Positions 1 to 8,957 of a stretch of DNA of 64,000 nucleotides are shown piece after piece. The stretch comes from Acidimicrobiia bacterium (lineage in GTDB: Bacteria > Actinomycetota > Acidimicrobiia > IMCC26256 > PALSA-610), in contig JAOSJK010000012.1 of the NCBI GenBank assembly GCA_027494135.1, forward strand, positions 982,795 to 1,046,794, given 5' to 3'. Under the pieces are notes generated by a model. That model saw nothing but the letters and a program-made list of their open reading frames with translations. It searched no databases and was not told the DNA's origin. Every line of letters starts with the position of its first letter. Within the stretch, counting starts at the first letter, position 1. Position numbers and translations under genes: made by a program.

Positions 1-78
1 CTCGACGACGCCCACGTTCGCATGCTGCTCGACCTGTCCCTCCAGCACCTCCGCCACGACCAAGGCAGCGGACAGTGA
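1..78 (+). CDS. C-terminal fragment of a CDS, possibly ArsR-family regulator (5' truncated by window)
   Basis: Open from base 1 to TGA at 76-78, peptide LDDAHVRMLLDLSLQHLRHDQGSGQ; the ATGA-like overlap with the next gene suggests an operon. Confidence 0.4.
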   Translation, partial: LDDAHVRMLLDLSLQHLRHDQGSGQ

Positions 79-437
79 CTCGCCTGGCGATGCCGCCCGC
101 CGTCCGCGCCGTGTGCCGCGACGAGATCAACTCAGGCCGAGCGGCCGCCCACGCCGGCGACGTGGCCGCAGCCTGGTCTCACCTCGAGCGCGCTCACGTC
201 CTGGCCCAGCCGTTCCCGGTCGGCCACATCGGCTCCCACATTGCGCAGCTCAGGTTGGGGTGGGGCACTCGTGACCGGACCGAGGTCGCCGGGCAGGTCG
301 TCCGCATCGTGGTCGCCGGCCCGGCGTCGGTGGTCGGCCGTATCCCGGTCGACAACGACGGTCGAGCCCGCACACCGCTGCGCGCCACCGCGCCCGTCCC
401 CGCCGACCTGGTCGCGATCCTCAAGGGTGCATCGTGA
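75..437 (+). CDS. DUF3703 family protein
   Basis: SHLERAHVLAQPFPVGHIGSHIAQLRLGWGTRDRTEVAGQVVRIVVAGPASVVGRIPVDNDGRA resembles the DUF3703 pattern; GTG start overlaps upstream stop. Confidence 0.75.
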   Translation: MTRLAMPPAVRAVCRDEINSGRAAAHAGDVAAAWSHLERAHVLAQPFPVGHIGSHIAQLRLGWGTRDRTEVAGQVVRIVVAGPASVVGRIPVDNDGRARTPLRATAPVPADLVAILKGAS

Positions 438-1039
438 ACCGCGCCGTCGCCGCCATCATCCTGGAGGTCACGTTCTTCGCGCTCGCCTTCGGTTGGCGGT
501 CCTGGATCCAGTGGCGCCGCACCGGCTCCACCGGGTTCATCCGCCCCCGCCGCGGCGCGAGCACCGCCGAGCTCGTGGGGTCCGGCGGGTTCGTGCTCGC
601 CCTCGTCCTGCTCGTCGCCGCACCCATCGCCGACCTCGCCAACCTCGACCGCATCGGCATCCTCGACGCGACATGGACGGCGGCCGCCGGCGTCTCCGGC
701 GTCGCGCTGACGCTGGTGGCCCAACTCGGGATGGGCGACTCGTGGCGCATCGGTGTCGACCCGGCTGGCCGCACCGACCTGGTCACCGGTGGCGTGTTCG
801 GGTCGGTCCGCAACCCGATCTTCACTGCCATGCTCGTCGCCACCGCCGGGCTCGCCCTCCTCGTCCCCAATCTGGTGAGCGCGGCGGCGTTCGTTGTGCT
901 CTTCGCCGCCCTCGAAGTCCAGGTCCGCCTGGTCGAAGAGCCCTACCTGCGCGCCACCCACGGACCCGTCTACGACTCCTACCTCGCGACCGTCGGTCGG
1001 TTCGTTCCCCACCTCGGGCTCGAACCGGTCCCGCGATGA
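434..1039 (+). CDS. Isoprenylcysteine methyltransferase-like membrane protein
   Basis: Multi-TM protein with GVFGSVRNPIFTAML and a terminal EEPYLRATHGPVYDSYLATVGRFVP (ICMT/NnrU-like). Confidence 0.7.
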   Translation: MNRAVAAIILEVTFFALAFGWRSWIQWRRTGSTGFIRPRRGASTAELVGSGGFVLALVLLVAAPIADLANLDRIGILDATWTAAAGVSGVALTLVAQLGMGDSWRIGVDPAGRTDLVTGGVFGSVRNPIFTAMLVATAGLALLVPNLVSAAAFVVLFAALEVQVRLVEEPYLRATHGPVYDSYLATVGRFVPHLGLEPVPR

Positions 1040-1656
1040 CGACCACCCAACGAGACCGACTGGTCAAGCGAGGGCTCTGGCTCGCCGCGCTCACCATCAC
1101 CTGGAACGTCATCGAAGCAGTCGTCGCGATCAGCGCCGGAATCGCCGCCGGGTCCCTCGCCCTCGTCGCGTTCGGGTTCGACTCGATCATCGAGGTGCTC
1201 TCCGCCTGGGTGGTCGTCTGGCAGTTCCGTGGCGAACTACGAGGCGGCTACGACGAAGAACGCGAACGCAAAGCACTCAAGGCCATCGCCGTCACCTTCT
1301 TCGTGCTCGCCGCCTACGTCGTTTTCGAAGCCGGACGCGACCTCTTCTTCACCGACGGCGAAGCCGACGAGTCCACCATCGGGATCATCCTCGCCGCCCT
1401 GTCCCTCGCGGTCATGCCCACGCTCGCCTTCGCCAAACGCCGCGCCGCCACCGACCTCGGCTCCCCCACCCTTCGCGCCGACGCCCAAGAGACGTTCCTG
1501 TGCGCCTGGCTGTCCGCCGCGCTCCTCGCCGGCCTCGTCCTCAACGCAACCCTCGGATGGTGGCGGGCCGACTCCCTCGCCGCGCTCGCCATCGCCGGCC
1601 TCGCCGTCAAGGAAGGCCGAGAAGCCTGGGAAGGCGACCACTGCGTCGACGAATGA
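1036..1656 (+). CDS. Cation diffusion facilitator-like cation transporter
   Basis: MTTTQRDRLVKRGLWLAALTITWNVIEAVVAISAGIAAGSLALVAFGFDSIIEVLSAWVV; ATGA overlap with previous CDS. Confidence 0.8.
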   Translation: MTTTQRDRLVKRGLWLAALTITWNVIEAVVAISAGIAAGSLALVAFGFDSIIEVLSAWVVVWQFRGELRGGYDEERERKALKAIAVTFFVLAAYVVFEAGRDLFFTDGEADESTIGIILAALSLAVMPTLAFAKRRAATDLGSPTLRADAQETFLCAWLSAALLAGLVLNATLGWWRADSLAALAIAGLAVKEGREAWEGDHCVDE

Positions 1657-1926
1657 TGATGAGCGCCTCAGCCTGCCGGGCGTCCTTCTGGGCGAGATGC
1701 GTCGGGCGGTTCCGGCGGGCGGTCGTCGTCGGCTGCGGCGCCCCGTCACACCCGTCTCGATCGGCCCCACGTCTCCGCCAACATGTTCCACCAGGTCCCG
1801 ACGCCCCACGTGACCACCTGACCTGCCCCTCTCCGCCCAGCACAGGGGAGTCGAAGCCTCGATCTCGGTGTTCCACCGAACGTTCCACCGGATCACGACC
1901 GGTCCGGTGCTCGAGAGGAGAGGATC

Positions 1927-3123
1927 ATGAAGGGATACGTCGCTCGCCGCCGCGGGCGCTACTACGCCATCATTTACGAAGGACTCGACCCAATCACCGG
2001 CAAGGAACGTCGGAGCTGGTACCCCGCCGGCACAGACCGAGCTGAAGCCGAGCGTCTCGCCGCCCGGCTCGCCGCCGAGCGCAACGGCCGCGACGACGAG
2101 GTCCGGTCGCTCAGCTTCGGTGCCTACCTCACCGCCCAGTGGCTACCCGCCATGCGGCTGCAGCTCGCTGAGGTCACCTACCGCGGGTACGAGAACAAGG
2201 CCACCCTGCACATCGTGCCCGCCATCGGCCGCATCGGGATCCGCCGGCTCCGCCCCGAGCACCTCGACCGCCTCTACGACACGCTGCTCCACCCCACCGA
2301 CGGTCGCCGAGCCCTCGCCCCCAAGACCGTCTACGAGATCCACCTCGTCATCCGCGGGGCCCTCCGAGACGCCGAACGCCGCGGGATGGTCAACCGCAAC
2401 GTCGCCCTCCTCGCCCGATCTCCGCTGCGACGCTCGTTCCCGGCCGTCGAACGACGCGCCTGGACCGCCGGGGAACTCCGGACCTTCCTGCGCGCTGCCG
2501 CAGGTCACCGCCTGTTCCCCGCCCTCTGGCTGGCCGCGTCGACGGGGATGCGTCGCAGCGAGCTGCTCGGCCTGCAATGGAGCGATCTCAACGTCGGCCG
2601 GGCCCGCCTGTCGATCAACCGCGGGCTCGTCGCCATCGGCTACGAGCTCCACGAGTCCCGAGGCAAGACCGCCAACGCGCGGCGCAACATCGACCTCGAC
2701 CCGACCACCCTCGACATCCTCCAGGCCTGGCAGGCCTACCAGGCCGCCGAGCTCGCCGCCGTCGGCATCGAGAACACCCGACGCATGTTCACCGACGCCT
2801 CCGGTGGCCCCGTCCACCCCCACGCCATCTCCCAATCCTTCGACCGGATCGTTCGCCGCGCCGGAGTCCCCGTCATCCCGCTCCACGGGCTCCGCCACAC
2901 CCACGGCTCCCTCCTTATCGAAGCCGGCGTCCCCGTCAAGGTCGTCAGCGAACGCCTCGGCCACTCCCGCCAGGTCTTCACCATCGAGACCTACCAACAC
3001 GTCATGCCCGGCATGCAAGCCGCCGCCGCGGCCACCTTCGAAGCACTCATGGCGCCACCCATTCCACCGGCCACCAGTTCCACCGGCTCCGACCGGAGGA
3101 ACACCCGGAGGAAGACCGCCTGA
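1927..3123 (+). CDS. Tyrosine-type site-specific integrase
   Basis: STGMRRSELLGLQW and HGLRHTHGSLLIEAGVPVKVVSERLGHSRQVFTIETYQHV catalytic boxes. Confidence 0.95.
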   Translation: MKGYVARRRGRYYAIIYEGLDPITGKERRSWYPAGTDRAEAERLAARLAAERNGRDDEVRSLSFGAYLTAQWLPAMRLQLAEVTYRGYENKATLHIVPAIGRIGIRRLRPEHLDRLYDTLLHPTDGRRALAPKTVYEIHLVIRGALRDAERRGMVNRNVALLARSPLRRSFPAVERRAWTAGELRTFLRAAAGHRLFPALWLAASTGMRRSELLGLQWSDLNVGRARLSINRGLVAIGYELHESRGKTANARRNIDLDPTTLDILQAWQAYQAAELAAVGIENTRRMFTDASGGPVHPHAISQSFDRIVRRAGVPVIPLHGLRHTHGSLLIEAGVPVKVVSERLGHSRQVFTIETYQHVMPGMQAAAAATFEALMAPPIPPATSSTGSDRRNTRRKTA

Positions 3124-3147
3124 ACCCGGAGGAAGACCCCGACACAG

Positions 3148-3180
3148 ACGAAGGCCCAGGTCGCTGACCTGGGCCTTCGT
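3148..3180 (+). terminator. Rho-independent-like hairpin after the integrase
   Basis: Perfect GC-rich inverted repeat acgaaggcccagg-tcgctga-cctgggccttcgt. Confidence 0.7.
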
Positions 3181-3188
3181 ACGCAAGT

Positions 3189-3236
<48 letters not shown>

Positions 3237-3459
3237 GGCGCCTGCCGTTCGGCCCCGTCGGCGGAAATGGGCATTATCCCTGCTCAGGGCCAGTTTTCGC
3301 CTGCACGCAGTGTGCGACAGTGGGGGGCCGGATGAGCGGGTAGGTGCGAGTCGTGTTCGCGTTCTGTTCGCGCCAACCCACCTTCACAAACCCACCTTCA
3401 CAACTCGGGACGTCGTCCGTGCACCCTCTGCGAATGCCCCTTCGTTGGCGGCGTCTGGA

Positions 3460-4077
3460 TCAGCACTCTCGCTGGACCCCGCGGCTGAAGTCCGGGACGG
3501 GCCTCGCCGCGGCCTCGGCAGCGGTGGTCGCCTCGCCGTTCTCCGCGATGTCGTCGATCAGCCAGTCCATCTCGTCGATCTCCTCACGTTGCGCACGGAT
3601 GATCCCGTCGGCCAGCTCGCAGACCCGAACGTCGTCGAGGTCGGCCCGCTCACTGGTGAGCATCGCGATGGAGTGGTGCGGGATCATCCCCTTCATGTAC
3701 TCCCGGTCGTCCACGAACGCCTGTGACCGCGAGAGCCACAGCGCCACTCCCATCAGCACGAACCCGCCGGCGACAATCGCGATGTTGATCCGGGTGTTGC
3801 GATGCATGCCCCACATGAAGCCGAGCATGATCACCGCCATCGACCCTCCCATCAGAAGCGCCATGTACAAGCGCTCTTCGCTCCAGCGAACGTGGTCCCA
3901 CGCGAACGAGTTCGTGTAGGTCAGCGCGAACATGACCACTGTCGACGTAGCGATCATGGCCCCGAACCGCAGGTACTGCGACCGCTCGTGCGTGCCGCCG
4001 GATTGGTCGGCGCTTCCGTGTAGTTCTTCTGCCTCGGTGGTGTGCATGTGCGCCTCGTCGGCGGCTTGACGGCTCAT
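3460..4077 (-). CDS. DUF305 domain membrane protein
   Basis: MKGMIPHHSIAMLTSERADLDDVRVCELADGIIRAQREEIDEMDWLI matches the DUF305 signature. Confidence 0.85.
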   Translation of the reverse strand: MSRQAADEAHMHTTEAEELHGSADQSGGTHERSQYLRFGAMIATSTVVMFALTYTNSFAWDHVRWSEERLYMALLMGGSMAVIMLGFMWGMHRNTRINIAIVAGGFVLMGVALWLSRSQAFVDDREYMKGMIPHHSIAMLTSERADLDDVRVCELADGIIRAQREEIDEMDWLIDDIAENGEATTAAEAAARPVPDFSRGVQREC

Positions 4078-4111
4078 GACGCTCCTCTCGTCGGGGGCTC
4101 TCGTACCCGCT

Positions 4112-4141
4112 CGTTTATCCGCACAGACGTACGGATAAACG
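4112..4141. promoter_or_regulatory. Putative ArsR-family operator, 10-bp perfect inverted repeat
   Basis: CGTTTATCCG-N10-CGGATAAACG between divergent DUF305 and ArsR genes. Confidence 0.75.
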
Positions 4142-4149
4142 ACTGAGGA

Positions 4150-4539
4150 ATGAGCTGCCACGACCATCCTGTCGATCCCGAGCGTGTCGAGGCCGTGCGT
4201 GCTGGTGGGCTCACCGCAACCCATGCCGAGCAGTTCGCCCGCCTGGCCAGGGTGCTCGCCGACCCGCTGCGAGGTCGCATCCTCGCCGCTCTCTTGGTGT
4301 CGGACGAGATGTGTGTTGGTGACCTCGCGCTCGCGCTTGATGCCAACGAGGACGCTGTCAGCTACGCCCTACGTCGGTTGCGCACAGCTGGTCTGGTTCA
4401 TCGCCGCCGGGACGGCCGCATGGGCTACTACCGCCTCCGCGACGGCGCCGCCCGTGCGATAGCCGCCGTCGTCAACAGACTCCGTGAGCTGAGCGAAGTT
4501 GGCTCAGAGTCGAGCACCGGCGATCGCGCTGATGCCTGA
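4150..4539 (+). CDS. ArsR-family metalloregulator
   Basis: ARLARVLADPLRGRILAALLVSDEMCVGDLALALDANEDAVSYALRRLRTAGLVHRRRDGRMGYYRL winged HTH. Confidence 0.9.
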   Translation: MSCHDHPVDPERVEAVRAGGLTATHAEQFARLARVLADPLRGRILAALLVSDEMCVGDLALALDANEDAVSYALRRLRTAGLVHRRRDGRMGYYRLRDGAARAIAAVVNRLRELSEVGSESSTGDRADA

Positions 4540-4629
4540 GGTTCCCGGTCTGGCTGTCGCAGGGACAGCCTCGGGCGAGCTGGAGCGGACCGCGGATCCT
4601 GACAGTGTGACGTCGGAGACCACGGCAGG

Positions 4630-5259
4630 TCATGCGCACCGCAGGCGCCCCGCGATCCAGTTGAAGGGCTGATTGGCGCCTCCCGGTGTTCGGTGGAGAT
4701 GTCGGCGTCGGTGGAGCACGTCGACATCACCAAGCAGGTCGTCGAGGTCGTCGATGCTGTATCGCCGTACAGGGAGCGCGGAGCACTCCGTTGGTCCGTC
4801 CTCGGCGAAGGCGCCGATGACGAACGCGCCGCCTGGTGTCAGGCTTCGTCGTAGCTGCGTGACGTAGGTCTGGCGGTCGGTGTCGTCGACGAGGAAGTGC
4901 AGCACGGCTCGGTCGTGCCACACGTCCCAGCGGCGCGGCGGGTTCCAGGTGAGCACGTCAGCCTGAATCCAGGTGACGGCCGGGTCGTCGTCGATCCGGT
5001 GGCGGGCCGCCGCGAGTGCGACGGCGGAGACGTCGAGCACGGCGAGTTCGGTGTGGCCGACGGCGAGGAGGTGGTCGACGAGCGTTGAGGCGCCGCCACC
5101 GACGTCGATGACCGAGTTCAGGGGCCTGACATCGAGCGCGGCGAGAAGGTCCAGGGATGTCGTCGGCTGCTCCTCGAACCACGAGGCGGCCGTTGGACCA
5201 ACCGATCTGTAGCGGTCGTCCCAGTGCGCAGCACGGCCAGCGTCAGGGGAGCCAGGCAT
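4630..5259 (-). CDS. Class I SAM-dependent methyltransferase
   Basis: VIDVGGGASTLVDHLLAVGHTELAVLDVSAVAL; WDVWHDRAVLHFLVDDTDR. Confidence 0.85.
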   Translation of the reverse strand: MPGSPDAGRAAHWDDRYRSVGPTAASWFEEQPTTSLDLLAALDVRPLNSVIDVGGGASTLVDHLLAVGHTELAVLDVSAVALAAARHRIDDDPAVTWIQADVLTWNPPRRWDVWHDRAVLHFLVDDTDRQTYVTQLRRSLTPGGAFVIGAFAEDGPTECSALPVRRYSIDDLDDLLGDVDVLHRRRHLHRTPGGANQPFNWIAGRLRCA

Positions 5260-5261
5260 GG

Positions 5262-5690
5262 TCAGCTTGGAAGAGCCCAGGTGGCCTCGACCGGCTCGGG
5301 AAGACCAGGGATCTCTAGTGTGACGGTTTCGGCGACCGGTCCTGCGCTTCGAAAGCGAAGGTCGCCTTCGCGATGGTGGCCACCCGGTCCGTCGCCGCTC
5401 CATCCGTCGACGGGCCAGTCGGTGGAGCCGATCCGGAGGGTGGCTTGGGTGAGGTCGGCATCGAGCTCGACGGAGTGGGTGTCGAGGGTGATGTGGAAGG
5501 TTGCGCCTCGGTCGTCGAGTTGGCGGGGCTCGATCGTCACGTCGACCTCGCCGACGGTGACGGTTCGCGTCTCGAGCCCGATGTCGGCGGCTGCATCCGG
5601 CTGGTTCGTGTCGCCGTCTCGCGTGGCGAGAAGGACCCCTGCGACGATGATGACGAGACCACCGATCGCAAGGATCAGACGGCGGCGCAT
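5262..5690 (-). CDS. Membrane-anchored hypothetical protein
   Basis: N-terminal TM segment MRRRLILAIGGLVIIVAGVLLATRDGD followed by a beta-rich region. Confidence 0.55.
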   Translation of the reverse strand: MRRRLILAIGGLVIIVAGVLLATRDGDTNQPDAAADIGLETRTVTVGEVDVTIEPRQLDDRGATFHITLDTHSVELDADLTQATLRIGSTDWPVDGWSGDGPGGHHREGDLRFRSAGPVAETVTLEIPGLPEPVEATWALPS

Positions 5691-6148
5691 GTCTCGGTTC
5701 CGGCAGTGTCCTGCACGGTGACGGCGGGAGCGCGAGCGAGCCGCCTGGCGGCGATCGTGATGCCGACGGCGTTGACGCCGATGCCGAGGATCATGAACGG
5801 GACGCGGTAGTCGGTGAGGAAGGCGGCTGCGCCGGTGGCGCCGATGAAGGGGGCGAGGTCGGCGAGGTGGTGGGCGCAGCAGGCGACCATGCCAACGGTG
5901 GAGGCGCTGGCGCCGGCGCCGCCAGCGGCGGCTGCGCCGTGGTGGAGGCGGTGCCGGTGCCGGAGCTCGGAGATGATGGCGACCTGGGTGCCGAAGCCGG
6001 CGATGATCAGGGCGAGGTAGTACCAGTCCTGGCGTGCTTGGTCGGTGAGGTGCTCCCAGGAGCCTGACGCTCCGGCGACCACGACGATGTAAAAGAGCGC
6101 GAGCGCGGTGCTGGCGATCGCGCCGGCGCGGATGCTGCGGGTTCTCAT
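5675..6148 (-). CDS. Multi-TM hypothetical protein with CCAHH motif
   Basis: GMVACCAHHLADLAPFIGATGAAAFLTDYRVPFMILGIGVNAVGI. Confidence 0.6.
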   Translation of the reverse strand: MRTRSIRAGAIASTALALFYIVVVAGASGSWEHLTDQARQDWYYLALIIAGFGTQVAIISELRHRHRLHHGAAAAGGAGASASTVGMVACCAHHLADLAPFIGATGAAAFLTDYRVPFMILGIGVNAVGITIAARRLARAPAVTVQDTAGTETCAAV

Positions 6149-6321
6149 GACGCGCCGTGCCTGTGGGCGCCGGTGGAGGTCCGATCATGGTCAGCGGACC
6201 GGTCGGTGCCCTGATGGTGGTGGCTGCCGTGCATGCCGCACCCGTGGCCGCTTCGGTGCATGGCGACGAAGAACACGATCGCCGCGATCCACAGCCAGTT
6301 GGCAGCGAGGAACTCGATCAC
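6145..6321 (-). CDS. Small His/Met-rich membrane protein (DUF2933-like)
   Basis: VIEFLAANWLWIAAIVFFVAMHRSGHGCGMHGSHHHQGTDR. Confidence 0.55.
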   Translation of the reverse strand: MIEFLAANWLWIAAIVFFVAMHRSGHGCGMHGSHHHQGTDRSADHDRTSTGAHRHGAS

Positions 6322-6621
6322 GACAGCCCCCTCCGCTGGAGTCGCACCCGTACGGCCGCGGTGTCCACGAACGTGGCTGCACGGAGCGCCACGACGTAGT
6401 CGACGAGCGCAGCCAGCACGAACACCGCGATGGTGATGGTGAGCAACACAGTCACCAGAGGCTCCTTTCTCGCTTTCTGGGTCGAGCATGCGCCTCATGG
6501 CGTCGGGGGCCATCCGCTGCCAGTACCGAATGGTCCTGCGGCCGACTACGGAGCCGCTCACGCGTCCGACTCCCTGCTCGCGGGCGAGCTGCTACCTCTG
6601 CCCTGGATCGACTGGCGCTAT

Positions 6622-6638
6622 ATACCGTGCGGGGGTAT
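6622..6638. promoter_or_regulatory. Putative CsoR operator
   Basis: ATACCGTGCGGGGGTAT, ATACC/GGTAT dyad with GC-rich core just upstream of the CsoR-like gene. Confidence 0.6.
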
Positions 6639-6648
6639 GGTGTTTGGC

Positions 6649-6930
6649 ATGCGGGGCTACTCGATGAACACGGACGACCTCGTACGCCGGCTTCGCCGCG
6701 TCGAAGGGCAGGTGCGAGGCATCGCGCAGATGGTGGAGGACGATCGGTACTGCATCGATGTCCTGACCCAGATCGCGGCGGCGACACGGGCGCTGCAGAG
6801 CGTCGCGGTCGGGATGCTCGATGACCACCTTCGCCACTGCGTCGTCGATGCCGCCGCCCGAGGGGGCGACGAGGCCGACGAGCGGATCTCGGAGGCGACC
6901 TCGGCGATCGAGCGCCTCATCAAGAGCTGA
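6649..6930 (+). CDS. csoR: CsoR/RcnR-family metal-sensing repressor
   Basis: LVRRLRRVEGQVRGIAQMVEDDRYCIDVLTQIAAATRALQSVAVGMLDDHLRHCV. Confidence 0.92.
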   Translation: MRGYSMNTDDLVRRLRRVEGQVRGIAQMVEDDRYCIDVLTQIAAATRALQSVAVGMLDDHLRHCVVDAAARGGDEADERISEATSAIERLIKS

Positions 6931-6956
6931 CCAGCCTGACAACGGAGCGGAGCGAC

Positions 6957-7163
6957 ATGACCACCACCACCCTGCACGTGACCGGGATGACCTGCGAGCA
7001 CTGTGTTCGTGCAGTCACCACGGAGCTCGAGAAGGTCGACGGCGTCGACCGGGTCGAGGTCGACCTGTCGTCCGGCGCGGTGACCGTGACGAGTGGGCGA
7101 CCGCTGCCTGAGCAGGATCTGCGGGCGGCGGTCGTCGAAGCCGGCTACGAGACGGTGTCGTGA
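6957..7163 (+). CDS. copZ: Heavy-metal-associated (HMA) copper chaperone
   Basis: MTTTTLHVTGMTCEHCVRAVTTELEKVDGV, GMTCxxC. Confidence 0.92.
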   Translation: MTTTTLHVTGMTCEHCVRAVTTELEKVDGVDRVEVDLSSGAVTVTSGRPLPEQDLRAAVVEAGYETVS

Positions 7164-8278
7164 CCAAGATCGAGACACCCGCTGCCGACGCGTCACGCGT
7201 GGCGTTGACGTCCCGCGAGCAGGCCGTGGGCGTGCTGTTCGCCCTGTGGATGGTCGTCGGGCTGTTCCTCGACGGCTGGGCCCATGACAACAACAAGCCG
7301 GAGACGTTCTTCACGCCCTGGCACGGCGTCCTCTACTCGGGCTTCGTCGCTGCCGCGGCCGCCGCGTTGGTGGTCGCGTGGCGCAGTCAGCGACCCGGTG
7401 CGGCCTGGTGGTCGTCTCTGCCCCGCGGGCACGGCCTCACGCTCGGAGCGCTGGTGCTCTTCGGGGTCGGCGCGTTCGGAGATCTGGTGTGGCACGAGGC
7501 ATTCGGGTTCGAGGTCGCGCTCGAGGCGCTGCTGAGCCCCACGCATCTGGTGCTGCTCGTCGCCGGACTGGTGGCTTTGAGCGCGCCGTTGCGTGCCGCA
7601 TGGATGGCCTCGGACGCGTCGCCGCGGACTCTGCGTGAGTTCGCGCCGACGGTCTTGTCGTTGGCGCTGCTCGTGGCCCTCGTTGGCTTCTTCCTCCTCT
7701 ACCTCTCCCCGTTCGTGAACGACGCTGCTGGTGCTCGCTTCGACCGCGTGGCTGCGGTACCTCACGACCATCCCAGCACCGAGGTGGGCGAGCTCCAGCA
7801 GGTCCTGGGTGTGGCGTCGATCCTGGTCACCACCGTGTTACTCGTCGTGCCGATCCATCTGGTCCTGCGCCGCTGGCGGCCGCCGCCGGGCACGTTCGCC
7901 CTGCTCGTGGGTGTCGTGGTGGCACTGTTCGTCGGCCTCGACGAGTTCAGCCAGGCTGGGTTGCTGCCAGCGGGGGTGATCGCCGGCGTGGCGGCCGATG
8001 TGGTCGTGCGCCGGGGGTGGACGGCGCTGGCCGGGGTGGCCGCCACGGTGGCGATGTGGCTCGCCTATTTCGGCCTGTACCAGCTGACGGTCGGGACTGT
8101 CGCCTGGTCGGCGGAGCTGTGGGCGGGCACCGTGACCCTGGCCGGGCTGGTGGCGGCGGGGATCGGGCTCCTGACCGCACGCCTGCCCCTCGACAACGAC
8201 GGCCAGGGTGCCGCGCCGCTCGCGCCGCGGACAGCGCTCGTGGCGGACCAGGCTGTAGCCGCGCGGATGGCACGCTGA
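7160..8278 (+). CDS. Polytopic membrane protein, copper-operon associated
   Basis: About 9 hydrophobic segments; ATG/GTG overlap with copZ. Confidence 0.7.
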   Translation: MTKIETPAADASRVALTSREQAVGVLFALWMVVGLFLDGWAHDNNKPETFFTPWHGVLYSGFVAAAAAALVVAWRSQRPGAAWWSSLPRGHGLTLGALVLFGVGAFGDLVWHEAFGFEVALEALLSPTHLVLLVAGLVALSAPLRAAWMASDASPRTLREFAPTVLSLALLVALVGFFLLYLSPFVNDAAGARFDRVAAVPHDHPSTEVGELQQVLGVASILVTTVLLVVPIHLVLRRWRPPPGTFALLVGVVVALFVGLDEFSQAGLLPAGVIAGVAADVVVRRGWTALAGVAATVAMWLAYFGLYQLTVGTVAWSAELWAGTVTLAGLVAAGIGLLTARLPLDNDGQGAAPLAPRTALVADQAVAARMAR

Positions 8279-8282
8279 CGAC

Positions 8283-8957
8283 ATGTCGGGGACGGCTGGC
8301 GTGGCGTTCGTCGATCTCGCTGGGTTCACAGCGCTCACCGAAGCGCACGGTGACGAGGAGGCAGCCGATCTGGTCGAGCTGTTCGTGTCGATGGCCCGCG
8401 ACGAGTGCGCCGACGGCGACCGGGTGGTCAAGTCGATCGGCGACGCTGTCCTCCTGGTGTCGCCGTCGGGGGCGGCGGCGGCCGACTTGGCCGAGCGGGT
8501 GATGCGCCGTTGCGCGGATGAACCCGGCTTCCCGCTCGTCCGGGGCGGCGTGCACAGCGGCCCGATCGTCGAGCGGACCGGTGACGTGTTCGGAACCACG
8601 GTCAACGTCGCGGCACGCATCGCGTCACAGGCCTACGGCGGGCAGCTCCTCGTCAGCCACGAGGTGCGCACCCACCTCGTCGACGAAGTGGGCGAGGTGA
8701 TCGACCTGGGCGAGTTCGAGTTCCGGAACCTCACCGAGCCCGTCCACCTCTACGAGATCCCGCTCGGCCTCGACACTGGCCACGCCGGGATCGACCCGGT
8801 GTGTCGCATGCGCGTCGAGCGCGAACACGCGGGCGGCCGACTCCGCTACCAGGGCACCGACTACTGGCTGTGCTCCCTGGCGTGCGCGGCTCGCTTCGCC
8901 GCGAACCCCGCCGCGTTCGTCGACCCGCCGGCAGTGACCGAGAGCGAAGCTCAGTGA
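8283..8957 (+). CDS. Class III nucleotide cyclase domain fused to a C-terminal YHS metal-binding domain
   Basis: VAFVDLAGFTALTEAHGDEEA...VKSIGDAVLLVSP...GVHSGPIVERTGDVFGTTVNVAARI then IDPVCRMRVEREHAGGRLRYQGTDYWLCSLACAARFAANPAAF. Confidence 0.85.
   Translation: MSGTAGVAFVDLAGFTALTEAHGDEEAADLVELFVSMARDECADGDRVVKSIGDAVLLVSPSGAAAADLAERVMRRCADEPGFPLVRGGVHSGPIVERTGDVFGTTVNVAARIASQAYGGQLLVSHEVRTHLVDEVGEVIDLGEFEFRNLTEPVHLYEIPLGLDTGHAGIDPVCRMRVEREHAGGRLRYQGTDYWLCSLACAARFAANPAAFVDPPAVTESEAQ

Noticed and set aside
2143-3186. 347-aa minus ORF opposite the integrase
   Set aside because: Gly/Glu-rich shadow ORF; the integrase frame carries the catalytic motifs
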